DNA from: Cupriavidus sp. WKF15
Lineage (GTDB): Bacteria > Pseudomonadota > Gammaproteobacteria > Burkholderiales > Burkholderiaceae
Assembly (NCBI RefSeq): GCF_029278605.1
Contig: NZ_CP119572.1
Location: 3,348,001 to 3,412,000 of the forward strand
Direction of reading: 5' to 3'
DNA: 64,000 bases
Shown in pieces: positions 7,884-16,353 of this stretch. Below the pieces are notes generated by a model. That model had not been told where the DNA came from and did not search any database. It saw only the letters and a program-made list of their open reading frames with translations. The position numbers and the translations under genes are program-made. Position 1 is the first letter of the stretch. Each line of letters begins with the position of its first letter.

Positions 7884-8852
7884 TTACCGCCGCGCCGGGC
7901 CGACGCGCGCCGGCCAGCTCCCGTCGGCAATCTGCGCGCTGACGATCTCCCCAAGCAACTCATGCACCGCCGACGCCGCCACCGACAGCGGCATGGTGGC
8001 CGAGCGGCACAGGAACACCGGTCGCGACATGGCGGGTTCGGCAATGCGCGCGGCCGACAGCAGCCCCTTGCGCAGTTCCGCGCAGACCGATGCATACGAG
8101 AGCACCGTGCAGCCGACGCCGGCCGCGGCCAGCGCGATCAGCTCGGGGATGGCATTCACCTCCGCCAGTACGCTCAGTCCGATCTCATGGGCACGCAAAT
8201 GGCTGTCGATCAGCGCACGCAGGCCATGCTCGCCGGCGGGCAGGATCATCGGATAGCGGCTCAGATCGCCCAGGCGAACGGATTTTGCAGGCAGGGCATC
8301 GCGTCGCTTCGCGCCACCAAACCTGCCGGGCGCGGCCACGAGCACAAGATCTTCGTCGACCAGATGATCGAACAGGAGCCCGGGGTCGGCGTTCGCCTGG
8401 AAGGTCATGCCGACATCGATATGGCCGGTCAGCAGATGGTTCGGGATGTACCCGGTGCTCAGTTCGATCACCTGCAGCCGCACCCTGGGCCAGCGTCGGA
8501 TGGTTTCCCGTACCAGCGGCACGGTCAGGATCTTGGCCATGGACTGCGGCAGGCCGATCGCGACGCGCCCCTCCGGATCCGTGACAAGATCGCGCACGTC
8601 TTCACAGGCAAGGTCGAGCCGCTTCAGGATGTCCCTGGCATGCTGCTCGAAACGCTGGCCCGCCGCCGTGACCGACACGCCCTTGTGGCTGCGCGTGAAC
8701 AGGGCCACGCCGAGCGTCTCTTCGAGCTGCCGGATCTGCAGGCTCACGGCAGGCTGGGCGATATGCAGCGTTTGCGCCGCGCGCGAGATTGACCCCGCCG
8801 CTGCCACGGCGAGGAAGCTGCGCAACCCGCGCACGTCCACTGGTATTCCCAT
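7884..8852 (-). CDS. LysR-family transcriptional regulator
   Basis: The 322-residue protein opens with a LysR winged helix-turn-helix (residues 7-66), including FLAVAAAGSISRAAQTLHIAQ and LEETLGVALFTRS, followed by a periplasmic-binding-type effector domain (about 95-300). The start at 8852 has AGGGAGA about 6 bases upstream. It is divergent from the Bug, CoA-transferase, crotonase and acyl-CoA dehydrogenase genes, so it probably controls that cluster in response to a cluster metabolite. The effector domain reminds me of the Nac/Cbl subgroup, but the ligand cannot be read from sequence. Confidence 0.9.
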   Translation of the reverse strand: MGIPVDVRGLRSFLAVAAAGSISRAAQTLHIAQPAVSLQIRQLEETLGVALFTRSHKGVSVTAAGQRFEQHARDILKRLDLACEDVRDLVTDPEGRVAIGLPQSMAKILTVPLVRETIRRWPRVRLQVIELSTGYIPNHLLTGHIDVGMTFQANADPGLLFDHLVDEDLVLVAAPGRFGGAKRRDALPAKSVRLGDLSRYPMILPAGEHGLRALIDSHLRAHEIGLSVLAEVNAIPELIALAAAGVGCTVLSYASVCAELRKGLLSAARIAEPAMSRPVFLCRSATMPLSVAASAVHELLGEIVSAQIADGSWPARVGPARR

Positions 8853-8913
8853 TGCTGTCTCCCTGGCCCCCGCCGGCTATAACGGATCATGATACCCGGC
8901 ATCCTGAAGATGT

Positions 8914-8931
8914 CTTGGACATATAGCCAAG
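8914..8931. promoter_or_regulatory. Candidate LysR-type operator, CTTGG-N8-CCAAG
   Basis: A perfect 5-bp dyad with an 8-base AT-rich centre (ACATATAG) lies 62 bp upstream of the lysR start and 70 bp upstream of the divergent Bug gene. A further half-site-like CCTTG follows at 8935-8939. This layout is usual for a LysR activation site over divergent promoters. Binding is inferred. Confidence 0.4.
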
Positions 8932-9001
8932 CGGCCTTGATAGTGACACCTGCCCCGCGCAACGCACGCGGACTCCGGCACAGACCATCACTGGAGACGA
9001 T

Positions 9002-9976
9002 ATGGGAATCGGTCGCCGCAACTTTCTTGCAGGCGCAGGCGCCGCGCTGTTCGCGCGGCCACTGCTGGCAAACCAATGGCCCACGCGGCCGCTCAGGCTG
9101 GTGGTGCCGTTTGCCGCCGGCGGCCCCGGCGACTTCGTCGCGCGGCAGATTGCCGTGCCGTTGTCGCAGAAGCTCGGCCAGACCGTCGTCGTGGAGAACA
9201 AGCCCGGCGCTGGCGGCAACCTCGGCACGCAGAGCGTGCTCGATGCCAGCCCCGATGGCTACACCATCCTGCTGAACACGGTCGGCATGCACGCCGTCAA
9301 CCCGCTGATGTTCCCGGACCTGCGCTTCCAGCCGCAGCGCGACCTGCTGGCGCTGGGCGTGGTCGCGACTGTGCCGAACGTGCTGGTGGTGCACCCGACC
9401 AAGCTCGGTGTGAGCAGCCTGGCCGACCTGGTCCGGCTGGGCAGGCAGAAGCCCGACAACCTCAGCTACGCGACCTATGGCGCGGGCAGCTCGCCGCATA
9501 TCTATGGCGCGCTGCTGCTCAAGGCCGCGAAGTTCTCCGCAGTCACCATCCCGTACAAGGGCAGCGCGCCCGCCAGCAGCGACGTGATGGCCGGCAATGT
9601 CGACTTCCTGTTCGACAGCATGACCACCTGCATTGGCCAGGTTCAGGGCGGCAAGCTCAAGGCACTGGCCATCACCTCGGCCGCGCGCTCGCCGCTGCTG
9701 CCCGATGTGCCGACGCTGGCCGAAGCGGGATATCCGGCGGTAAGCCTCAAGTTCTGGCTCGCGCTGCAGGTCTCGGCACGCACGCCGCCCGCGATTGTCG
9801 GATTGCTGCGCGATGCGGTGGCCGAATCCGCGCGCAATGCGGCGTACGGCAGTGCGCTGGTCGCACGCGGGGCCGAGCCGTTCCATCTTGCGCCCGGCGA
9901 AGTGCAGGACTTCGTCAACCGCGACGCGGCGCGCTGGACGGCCCTGGCGCGGTCGATCGACATCAAGCCTGAATAG
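9002..9976 (+). CDS. Bug-family (TctC-like) periplasmic solute-binding protein
   Basis: The 324-residue Bug receptor starts with a twin-arginine-like export signal (GRRNFLAGAGAALFARP, residues 4-20). It continues with the family signature WPTRPLRLVVPFAAGGPGD and an ENKPGAGGN segment near 66-74. GGAGA lies 5 bases before the ATG at 9002. It is the first gene of the cluster divergent from lysR. Bug proteins bind small carboxylates for tripartite tricarboxylate transporters or for sensing. No TctA or TctB membrane subunit is in the window, so any transport partner lies elsewhere. Confidence 0.9.
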   Translation: MGIGRRNFLAGAGAALFARPLLANQWPTRPLRLVVPFAAGGPGDFVARQIAVPLSQKLGQTVVVENKPGAGGNLGTQSVLDASPDGYTILLNTVGMHAVNPLMFPDLRFQPQRDLLALGVVATVPNVLVVHPTKLGVSSLADLVRLGRQKPDNLSYATYGAGSSPHIYGALLLKAAKFSAVTIPYKGSAPASSDVMAGNVDFLFDSMTTCIGQVQGGKLKALAITSAARSPLLPDVPTLAEAGYPAVSLKFWLALQVSARTPPAIVGLLRDAVAESARNAAYGSALVARGAEPFHLAPGEVQDFVNRDAARWTALARSIDIKPE

Positions 9977-10042
9977 GACGCGTGGATCCGGCCCTGGTAC
10001 ATGGGCCAGGGGCCGCATATGGATTTCAATCGGGATAGACAC

Positions 10043-11281
10043 ATGATTGCATTGCAGGGAATTCGGGTCCTCGACCTGAGCAAGGTGCTGGCCGGCCCGC
10101 TGTGCGGCCAGTACCTGGGCGAGCTTGGCGCCGAAGTCATCAAGGTCGAGCCCGTCGGGCATGGCGACGATACGCGCGCGTGGCTGCCGCAGGACCGCGG
10201 CCAGTCCGCCACCTTCCTGGCGGTCAACCACAACAAGCGCAGCCTCGCTGTCGACCTGAAGACGGCGCAGGGCCGAGAGATCGTTCAGACGCTGGCGGCC
10301 AAGGCCGACATCGTGCTGCAAGGATTCGGAAGCGGCGCCGCCGCAAGGCTTGGCGTCGACTACGAAACCCTGTCGGCGCTGAATCCGGCACTGATCTACT
10401 GCGAGATATCCGGCTACGGACGGACCGGCCCGCTCGGACAGGAGCCCGGCTACGACGTCATGCTGCAGGCATTCAGCGGCATGATCAGCACGATGGGAGA
10501 ACCCGGCGGCAGCCTTGCCCGCGCGAGTTTCTCCCCGGTCGACCTTGGCACCGGCATGCATGCGTTCAGCGGCATCCTGGCCGCGCTGATCGAGCGGCAG
10601 AAAACCGGCCGCGGCATGCAGCTGGAGGTCTCGCTGCTGGACACCGCGATGGGTTTCATGGGCTACCTCGCGCAGAACTACTGGTGCAGCGGCAAGCCGC
10701 CGCGCCCGATGGGGACCGCGCATCCGGCCATGGCACCGTACCAGGTATTCGAGGCCGCGGACGGCCCGGTCATGATCGGCATCGGCAATGATGCGCAATG
10801 GCGGCGCTTCTGCCCCGTTGCCGGGCTACAAGCCTACGTCGACGATCCGCGCTTCGCGACCAATGCCGACCGCGTCGCGCACTTCGACGAGACCGTCGCG
10901 CTGGTCCGCGCGCGCATTGCGACCGAACCCGTTGCGTTCTGGCTGGAAGCGCTGCGCAACGCGGGCGTTGCCTGCGCCCCGATTCATACGCTCGACCAGG
11001 CCCTGGCCCATCCGCAGCTTGCGGCACGCGGGCTGGTCGTCGAGTCGGAGCACCCGGTGCTGGGAACGGTCCGCAACATGGGCCTGCCCGTGCGCTTCCG
11101 GGGCGAGGACCGCGCCGCGCACCGGGCTCCGCCACTGCTCGGCGAGCATACCGAGGAGGTACTGCGCCAGGCCGGCTACGACGCCGACACCATCGCCGCG
11201 CTCAAGGCGAGCGGCGTCGTGGCAACTGCCGGCAGCGCTGAATCCAACACACCGCCGACGCGCCAGCGCGCCGCGGCATGA
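10043..11281 (+). CDS. Class III (CaiB/BaiF) CoA-transferase
   Basis: The 412-residue protein has the family's opening block GIRVLDLSKVLAGPLCGQ and the conserved Asp that carries the acyl group, D167 in FSPVDLGTG, matching Asp169 of formyl-CoA transferase. It would activate a carboxylic acid by CoA transfer, supplying a thioester to the crotonase and acyl-CoA dehydrogenase that follow. The start at 10043 gives the usual family N-terminus. An ATG at 10019 behind an AGGGG sequence is a real alternative adding 8 residues. Its stop lies 14 bp before the preferred crotonase start. Acceptor and donor are unknown. Confidence 0.88.
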   Translation: MIALQGIRVLDLSKVLAGPLCGQYLGELGAEVIKVEPVGHGDDTRAWLPQDRGQSATFLAVNHNKRSLAVDLKTAQGREIVQTLAAKADIVLQGFGSGAAARLGVDYETLSALNPALIYCEISGYGRTGPLGQEPGYDVMLQAFSGMISTMGEPGGSLARASFSPVDLGTGMHAFSGILAALIERQKTGRGMQLEVSLLDTAMGFMGYLAQNYWCSGKPPRPMGTAHPAMAPYQVFEAADGPVMIGIGNDAQWRRFCPVAGLQAYVDDPRFATNADRVAHFDETVALVRARIATEPVAFWLEALRNAGVACAPIHTLDQALAHPQLAARGLVVESEHPVLGTVRNMGLPVRFRGEDRAAHRAPPLLGEHTEEVLRQAGYDADTIAALKASGVVATAGSAESNTPPTRQRAAA

Positions 11282-11295
11282 CACCTGGAGCCGAC

Positions 11296-12066
11296 ATGTC
11301 CGCCGTTACCTATGAAGTCCGCGACCGCGTCGCCGAGATCCTGCTGGACAGCCCGCCGGTCAATGCCCTGAACGAAGGCATGATCGACGCGCTGCTGGAC
11401 GCCTTGCGCCGCGCGGCGCAAGACGATTCCGTACGTGCCGTCATTCTCGGCAGCGCCGTGCCGCGGCGCTTCTGCGCGGGGCTTCAGCTCGATGCGCTGC
11501 ACGGTGCGACGCCGTCGCGCGCGTACCAGCTTGTCGACAAGCTCTACAACGGGCTGCACGAAGCACAGTTCAACCTCGGCAAGCCGTCCATTGCCGCGGT
11601 GAGCGGGACTGCGCGCGGCGGCGGCATGACGCTGGCGATTCACTGCGACATGATCGTGGCCGCCGATTCCGCGACCTTCGGCTATCCGGAGATCGATGTC
11701 GGCGTTACGCCGGCCATCCATTTCACGCACCTGCCGCGCATCATCGGCCGCCATCGCGCGTTCGACCTGCTGTTCACGGGCCGCTCGTTCGGCGCGGCCG
11801 AAGCCATGTCGCTCGGACTGGTCAGCCGCGTCGTTCCGGAGCAAGACGTCATGCGCGAAGCGCGTGCGCTGGCGCAGACGCTATGCGAGAAGTCCCCGGT
11901 CGTGATGCGGATGGGACGCACGGCATTCCTGCGCGCCAATGATGGCGACTACCGGCGCGGGATCGCCACGGCCGTGGAATCGTTTGGCAATGTCTTTGCG
12001 ACGGAAGACGCCAGGGAGGGGATCGCCGCCTTCGTGGAAAAGCGCAAGCCGTACTGGCAAGGCTGA
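11296..12066 (+). CDS. Crotonase-superfamily (enoyl-CoA hydratase/isomerase-like) protein
   Basis: The 256-residue crotonase fold shows the oxyanion-hole segments FCAGLQL (59-65) and ARGGGMT (106-112). E132 in GYPEIDVG matches the second catalytic glutamate of enoyl-CoA hydratase (E164 in rat). The first (E144, normally in GGGCE) is Thr112 here, and the later GGTQ block is changed to TPAIHF. It may therefore be an isomerase, hydrolase, lyase or a hydratase with altered chemistry. The start at 11296 has GGAG 6-7 bases upstream; an alternative ATG at 11278 overlaps the preceding stop as ATGA. It lies between the CoA-transferase and the acyl-CoA dehydrogenase. Confidence 0.85.
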   Translation: MSAVTYEVRDRVAEILLDSPPVNALNEGMIDALLDALRRAAQDDSVRAVILGSAVPRRFCAGLQLDALHGATPSRAYQLVDKLYNGLHEAQFNLGKPSIAAVSGTARGGGMTLAIHCDMIVAADSATFGYPEIDVGVTPAIHFTHLPRIIGRHRAFDLLFTGRSFGAAEAMSLGLVSRVVPEQDVMREARALAQTLCEKSPVVMRMGRTAFLRANDGDYRRGIATAVESFGNVFATEDAREGIAAFVEKRKPYWQG

Positions 12067-12145
12067 CGACAGAACGGTACGGGGGGCGCGGCAAACCATG
12101 CACAGCCGGCCATTTGGTGCCACGTAACCAGAAAGAAAAAGGGCC

Positions 12146-14515
12146 ATGCCACATCCATCAGACGCCAGTTCCGTTGTGTCCGAAGAGACATTCCGCGATG
12201 AGGTCCACGCATTCCTCGCGGAGGCGGTGCCAGCCGACATCCGTGCGGCAACGCAGGCCAACTGTCTTGTCACCCGGGAACAGGCCGCACGCTGGCACCG
12301 CATCCTTCATGCTCGCGGCTGGGCTGCCCCGGGTTGGCCACGCGAGCACGGCGGCCCGGGGTGGTCGCTGGTGCAGCAGGCCATCTTCCGCGAGGAACTC
12401 GCCGCCAGCGACGCGCCGCATATCGAGAATCTCGGCATCGATACCATCGGTCCCACCCTGATCCGGCACGGCACGCCGGAGCAGTGCCGGAAGTTCCTCC
12501 CCGGCATGCTGTCTTTCGACGACTTCTGGGCACAGGGATACTCCGAGCCGGACGCCGGATCGGACCTCGCGGCACTGCGCACCACGGCGCGGCTGGACGA
12601 TTGCATGTGGTGCGTCAATGGCACAAAGATCTGGCAAAGCCTCGGGCATTGGGCCAACTGGGCCCTCGTTCTGGTTCGCACGGATCCGCGCGCGACACGC
12701 AAGCAGGATGGGATCTCGGTACTGCTCGTCGACCTGCGCTCACCCGGGGTAACCGTACGGCCGATCCGCTATATCAACGGCTCGCACTTCCACGTCCAGA
12801 TCTTCTTTGACGATGTGCGGGTGCCAGCCGAGAACCTGGTTGGCCCGGTCGACAACGGGTGGGCGATCGCCAAGGGACTGCTGGTCATCGAACGCCTGTT
12901 CGTGGCACGCATGGCCGAATGCAAGGCAGAACTCGCCAGTGCCGCAAGACTGGTCAGGGCACGCCAGATCGATCACTCTCCCGAGCTGCGCGTTGAACAT
13001 GCACTGCTTGCGCGCCGCCACGCTGAGCTGGACATCCGCACGCGCACCCTGGAAGCCGCCTGGTGGCCTGCCGTGCGGATGGCTGCAGAGGGTGGCAGCC
13101 CCGACCTGGAAGCTTCACTGCTGAAGCTTGAGGGCATCCAGCTGCTGCAGGACCTTCACTTGTTCCAGACCGATGCGCATGGCACCGAGTCGCTGCGGTT
13201 CCATCCCGAAGCGCTCGACGGGCAGCCAGGCAGTTTGTCCGGCACCGCGGAGCATGCGGCAAATCTGGCCTTGCATATGTGGCGCTATCGGGGCAGTTCC
13301 CTGGCGGGCGGTTCCTCGGAGATTCAGAAGCAGATCATCGCCAAGGCAATCTTCGCCGGGCAGACCGAGATCGATCGTCCACGCAACGACCATCTGAGCG
13401 AACAGCAGGCCATGATGGTCGACACGGTCCGGCGCTGGCTGGGCAAGCATTACACCTTCGACCGCCGCCAGCGGATCGTCGGTGCGCAAGGCGGCTTCGA
13501 CCAGGAGGCATGGACGGGGCTCTGCGAACTCGGCCTCGTCAACCTGGCCATCCCGGAAAGTGCCGGCGGCCTCGGTCAATCGATGGAAGACCTGCTGCCA
13601 CTTGTCGAAACGCTGGGCGAAGCGCTGGTGCTGGAGCCCCTGCCGTGGAATGCAGTTTTGGTGGTGCAGGCACTGCTTGCCACGCCCGCCGGCCCAGCGC
13701 GCGACACGCTGCTGGAGGCAGTCGCAAGTGGCGATGCCTTGTGCGCGCTAGCCTGTGGCGATGATTCCGGTTCCGGCCGGAGCTGGCGTCCGAAAGTCAC
13801 CGCACAGCAGGCGCGCGATAGCTGGCGGCTTGGCGGCATCTATCCGCTGGTCATGGGTGGCGCCCAGGCCCATCGCTTCATCGTGGCCGCGCTGCGCGAA
13901 GATGGCAGCGCGGCTCTGTTCGATGTACCGGCCGATGTGGCTGGCGTCGCCACACAGGCATACCAGCTGCACGATGGACGCGGCGCCGCCAGCCTGCGGC
14001 TCGACGCGGTCACGCTGCCGCCCTCTGCCTTGCTCGCCGGCGGCGCAACGGTTGCCATCGCTCTTGAGAGTGCCCTGTCATTTGCCACGCTGGCGCTTTG
14101 CGCGGAAAGCATCGGCGCCATGCGGCAAGCGCTCGGCATCACGGTCGAATACCTGCGTACCCGCAAGCAGTTCGGCCGCACGCTGGCAGAACAGCAAGTC
14201 TTGCAGCATCGCGTGGTCGACCATTACCGCGCCTGGCATGGCGCGCGACACCTGGTGAGGCGAACCCTCGCCGGCTGGCAGACGGCATCACCCGCCGAAC
14301 GCAAGTGCCGCGTCAGCGCCGCGAAGTACACGGTGGGCATGGCCGGCCGCGCGATCGCGCTCGACGTTCTGCAACTGCATGGCGCGATCGGCCTGCAGGA
14401 CGAGACGCCGATCAGCCATTACAGCAAGCGGCTGATGGGCAACGATCTGTTGCTTGGCAACGCTGCCGCGCACCTGGGCCGCTTCGCGGCGGCCACGGAG
14501 GAAGCGCGCCCCTGA
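12146..14515 (+). CDS. Fused double acyl-CoA dehydrogenase (two ACAD modules in one chain)
   Basis: The 789-residue protein is about twice the length of a normal acyl-CoA dehydrogenase. Module 1 (about 10-400) has an ACAD N-terminal domain, YSEPDAGSDLAALRTTA in the middle domain, and ends with LAGGSSEIQKQIIAKAIF (about 384-402). Module 2 (about 412-785) repeats the plan, with IPESAGGLGQSMEDL and the C-terminal YLRTRKQFGRTLAEQQ near 666-681, then LQLHGAIGLQDE. Related alpha and beta subunits are usually adjacent separate genes, as in PimC/PimD or the steroid-degrading FadE heteromers. The frame is open throughout, so this is a true fusion. It should oxidise an acyl-CoA made by the CoA-transferase. 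The substrate is unknown. Confidence 0.88.
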   Translation: MPHPSDASSVVSEETFRDEVHAFLAEAVPADIRAATQANCLVTREQAARWHRILHARGWAAPGWPREHGGPGWSLVQQAIFREELAASDAPHIENLGIDTIGPTLIRHGTPEQCRKFLPGMLSFDDFWAQGYSEPDAGSDLAALRTTARLDDCMWCVNGTKIWQSLGHWANWALVLVRTDPRATRKQDGISVLLVDLRSPGVTVRPIRYINGSHFHVQIFFDDVRVPAENLVGPVDNGWAIAKGLLVIERLFVARMAECKAELASAARLVRARQIDHSPELRVEHALLARRHAELDIRTRTLEAAWWPAVRMAAEGGSPDLEASLLKLEGIQLLQDLHLFQTDAHGTESLRFHPEALDGQPGSLSGTAEHAANLALHMWRYRGSSLAGGSSEIQKQIIAKAIFAGQTEIDRPRNDHLSEQQAMMVDTVRRWLGKHYTFDRRQRIVGAQGGFDQEAWTGLCELGLVNLAIPESAGGLGQSMEDLLPLVETLGEALVLEPLPWNAVLVVQALLATPAGPARDTLLEAVASGDALCALACGDDSGSGRSWRPKVTAQQARDSWRLGGIYPLVMGGAQAHRFIVAALREDGSAALFDVPADVAGVATQAYQLHDGRGAASLRLDAVTLPPSALLAGGATVAIALESALSFATLALCAESIGAMRQALGITVEYLRTRKQFGRTLAEQQVLQHRVVDHYRAWHGARHLVRRTLAGWQTASPAERKCRVSAAKYTVGMAGRAIALDVLQLHGAIGLQDETPISHYSKRLMGNDLLLGNAAAHLGRFAAATEEARP

Positions 14516-14566
14516 CGCAGTCTGATCTTGCAGGTCCACGAAGCACACAAAGAGGAGGCAAGAGGT

Positions 14567-15559
14567 ATGCAAGCGTTCTACCGGGCGAAACGTTCCGTCG
14601 TGATGGCAACCGCCCTTACCCTGATGGCACTGGCACTTCCCTCAATCACGCATGCACAGGTGGCCTGGCCCGCGCGGCCCATCACCATCGTCGTGCCAGG
14701 CGCAGCTGGCGGCACCATCGACATTCCGATCCGGCTGCTGGCACAGAAGCTGAGCGCGCGTGTCGGTCAGCCGGTCGTCGTAGACAATCGCCCGGGCAGC
14801 GGCGGCATCATCGGCACGCAGGCCGCCCTGCGGGCCCCGGCTGACGGCTATACCCTCCTGGCGGGCAATGTCGGCCCGCAGGCAATCAACTACAGCGCCT
14901 ACAAGCGACTCACGTACCAACCGTCCGATCTGACGGCTGTCACGGACATCATTGCCTTTCCCAATGTGCTGGTGGTCAATGCCCGCTCGCCGGTCAGGAG
15001 CGTGGCGGACCTGGTTGCGCAACTGAAGCAGCAACCCGGCAAGCTGTCGTTTGGTTCAGCGGGCATCGGGCAGACCAGCCACCTGGTCGGTGAACTCTTC
15101 AAGCTTCGCACGGGGACCGATGCCATCCACGTGCCATACAAGGGGTCCACGCCTGCCACCACGGCATTGCTGGCCGAGGAGACTTCGTTCCAGTTTGACA
15201 ACCTGACGCAGGCGCTGCCCTACATCCGCGCCGGCAAGCTGCGCGCGCTTGCCGTGACGGCCAGACAGCGCATGCCGAGCCTCCCCGAGGTTCCGACCAT
15301 GGAGCAGGCGGGGTTCGACAATTTCCTGTCGACGGCCTGGATCGGCATCTTCGTCTCGGCGAAAACACCACAGGGTGTCGTCTCCGATCTGGAACGGCAG
15401 CTCGCGGCTGTCATGCGTGACCCCGACCTGCAGGAGCAGATCCGGCAGATGGGCGGCATTCCCGGCGGCCAGTCACCGGAAAAATTCGCCGCCTTCGTCG
15501 CCAGCGAGCGCGACCGCTGGGGAGAGGTCATTCGGGCCTCGCACATGACGCTGGATTGA
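14567..15559 (+). CDS. Second Bug-family (TctC-like) periplasmic binding protein of the cluster
   Basis: The 330-residue protein has a Sec signal peptide (about 1-31, ending ITHAQ) and the Bug pattern WPARPITIVVPGAAGGTID with a DNRPGSGG segment near 76-83. The start at 14567 is preceded by GAGGAGG with 8-base spacing; an upstream in-frame ATG adds 13 non-signal-like residues. It follows the acyl-CoA dehydrogenase by about 50 bp and precedes a strong terminator, so it is probably the last gene of the operon. It differs clearly from the first Bug, so the cluster may recognise two ligands. Confidence 0.9.
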   Translation: MQAFYRAKRSVVMATALTLMALALPSITHAQVAWPARPITIVVPGAAGGTIDIPIRLLAQKLSARVGQPVVVDNRPGSGGIIGTQAALRAPADGYTLLAGNVGPQAINYSAYKRLTYQPSDLTAVTDIIAFPNVLVVNARSPVRSVADLVAQLKQQPGKLSFGSAGIGQTSHLVGELFKLRTGTDAIHVPYKGSTPATTALLAEETSFQFDNLTQALPYIRAGKLRALAVTARQRMPSLPEVPTMEQAGFDNFLSTAWIGIFVSAKTPQGVVSDLERQLAAVMRDPDLQEQIRQMGGIPGGQSPEKFAAFVASERDRWGEVIRASHMTLD

Positions 15560-15631
15560 AGTCGGCATACTCGAGCGGCCGGCACCGCGCGCGTCCGAGG
15601 CCCCCGGTATGACATGCGGCGCAAGAGAAAC

Positions 15632-15670
15632 AAAAAGGGGTTGCGCGATTTACGCGCAACCCCTTTTTTT
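15632..15670. terminator. Bidirectional rho-independent terminator between the catabolic cluster and tRNA-Thr
   Basis: A perfect 16-bp stem (AAAAAGGGGTTGCGCG and its complement) with an ATTTA loop is flanked by T runs in both directions. It ends the cluster on the plus strand. It also lies 3 bases after the CCA end of tRNA-Thr on the minus strand, so it serves both. Confidence 0.92.
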
Positions 15671-15673
15671 AAT

Positions 15674-15749
15674 TGGTGCCGGCTGCAGGACTCGAACCCG
15701 CCACCTGATGATTACAAATCAACTGCTCTACCTGATGAGCTAAGCCGGC
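15674..15749 (-). tRNA. tRNA-Thr (anticodon TGT)
   Basis: The 76-nt cloverleaf on the minus strand begins GCCGGCT at 15749 and has an encoded CCA at 15676-15674. The D stem is GCTC/GAGC, the anticodon loop is TTTGTAA with anticodon TGT, and the T loop is TTCGAGT. The T stem contains one G-T pair. The second anticodon-stem pair (28-42) is a T-T mismatch, which is mildly unusual. A TAGAAT -10-like box lies at 15769-15774 upstream. Confidence 0.95.
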
Positions 15750-15810
15750 ATATCTGATGCAGACCGCGATTCTACTGCATTGCGGTCCGCTTTGGTGCAT
15801 TGCGAATGAC

Positions 15811-16299
15811 TTACTTCACTACCTTCAGCGACGGCTTCTTGCCACCGATGCGCGGCACGGGCGGCGGGGTTTCGTCGTCGTCCGGAGTGCCTGGCTCGGC
15901 GCTGACGGTGGTTTCGGACTCCACCGGAGCCAGCTTGGGCGGCGGGTTGTTTTCGCGTTCGGTCGCGGCCTGGGTTTCCGGCACGCTGCGCTCGACCGGG
16001 AATGCCATGCCCTGCCCGTTTTCACGTGCGTAGATGGCGAGCACGTTTTCCACGGGCACGTCGATCTTGCGCGAGATGCCGCCAAAGCGCGCGCTGAACG
16101 TGATCCACTCGTTGCCCATATCCAGGCCGCTGGTGGCGTCAAAGCTCACGTTGAGCACGATCTCGTTGTTCTTGACGAATTCGCGCGGCACGCTGGTATT
16201 CGCGTCGACAAAGACGGCGATATACGGCGTGAAGCCGTTGTCCGTGCACCATTCGTAGATGGCGCGGATCAGGTAAGGCTTGGTGGAGGTTTCAGGCAT
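15811..16299 (-). CDS. sspB: ClpXP protease specificity-enhancing factor SspB
   Basis: The 162-residue adaptor delivers ssrA-tagged proteins to ClpXP. The N-terminal substrate-binding domain (about 5-110) includes YLIRAIYEWCTDNGFTPY and FGGISRKIDVPVENVLAIY. An acidic, Pro-rich linker follows, and the protein ends in the short ClpX-docking tail SLKVVK, typical of SspB. It lies 54 bp downstream of sspA on the same strand, the conserved sspAB arrangement. Confidence 0.95.
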   Translation of the reverse strand: MPETSTKPYLIRAIYEWCTDNGFTPYIAVFVDANTSVPREFVKNNEIVLNVSFDATSGLDMGNEWITFSARFGGISRKIDVPVENVLAIYARENGQGMAFPVERSVPETQAATERENNPPPKLAPVESETTVSAEPGTPDDDETPPPVPRIGGKKPSLKVVK

Positions 16300-16353
16300 G
16301 GTGCTTCTTCATGGCGCCGGCAACGCCCGATGCAAGCATCGGGCCCGCCAGGC

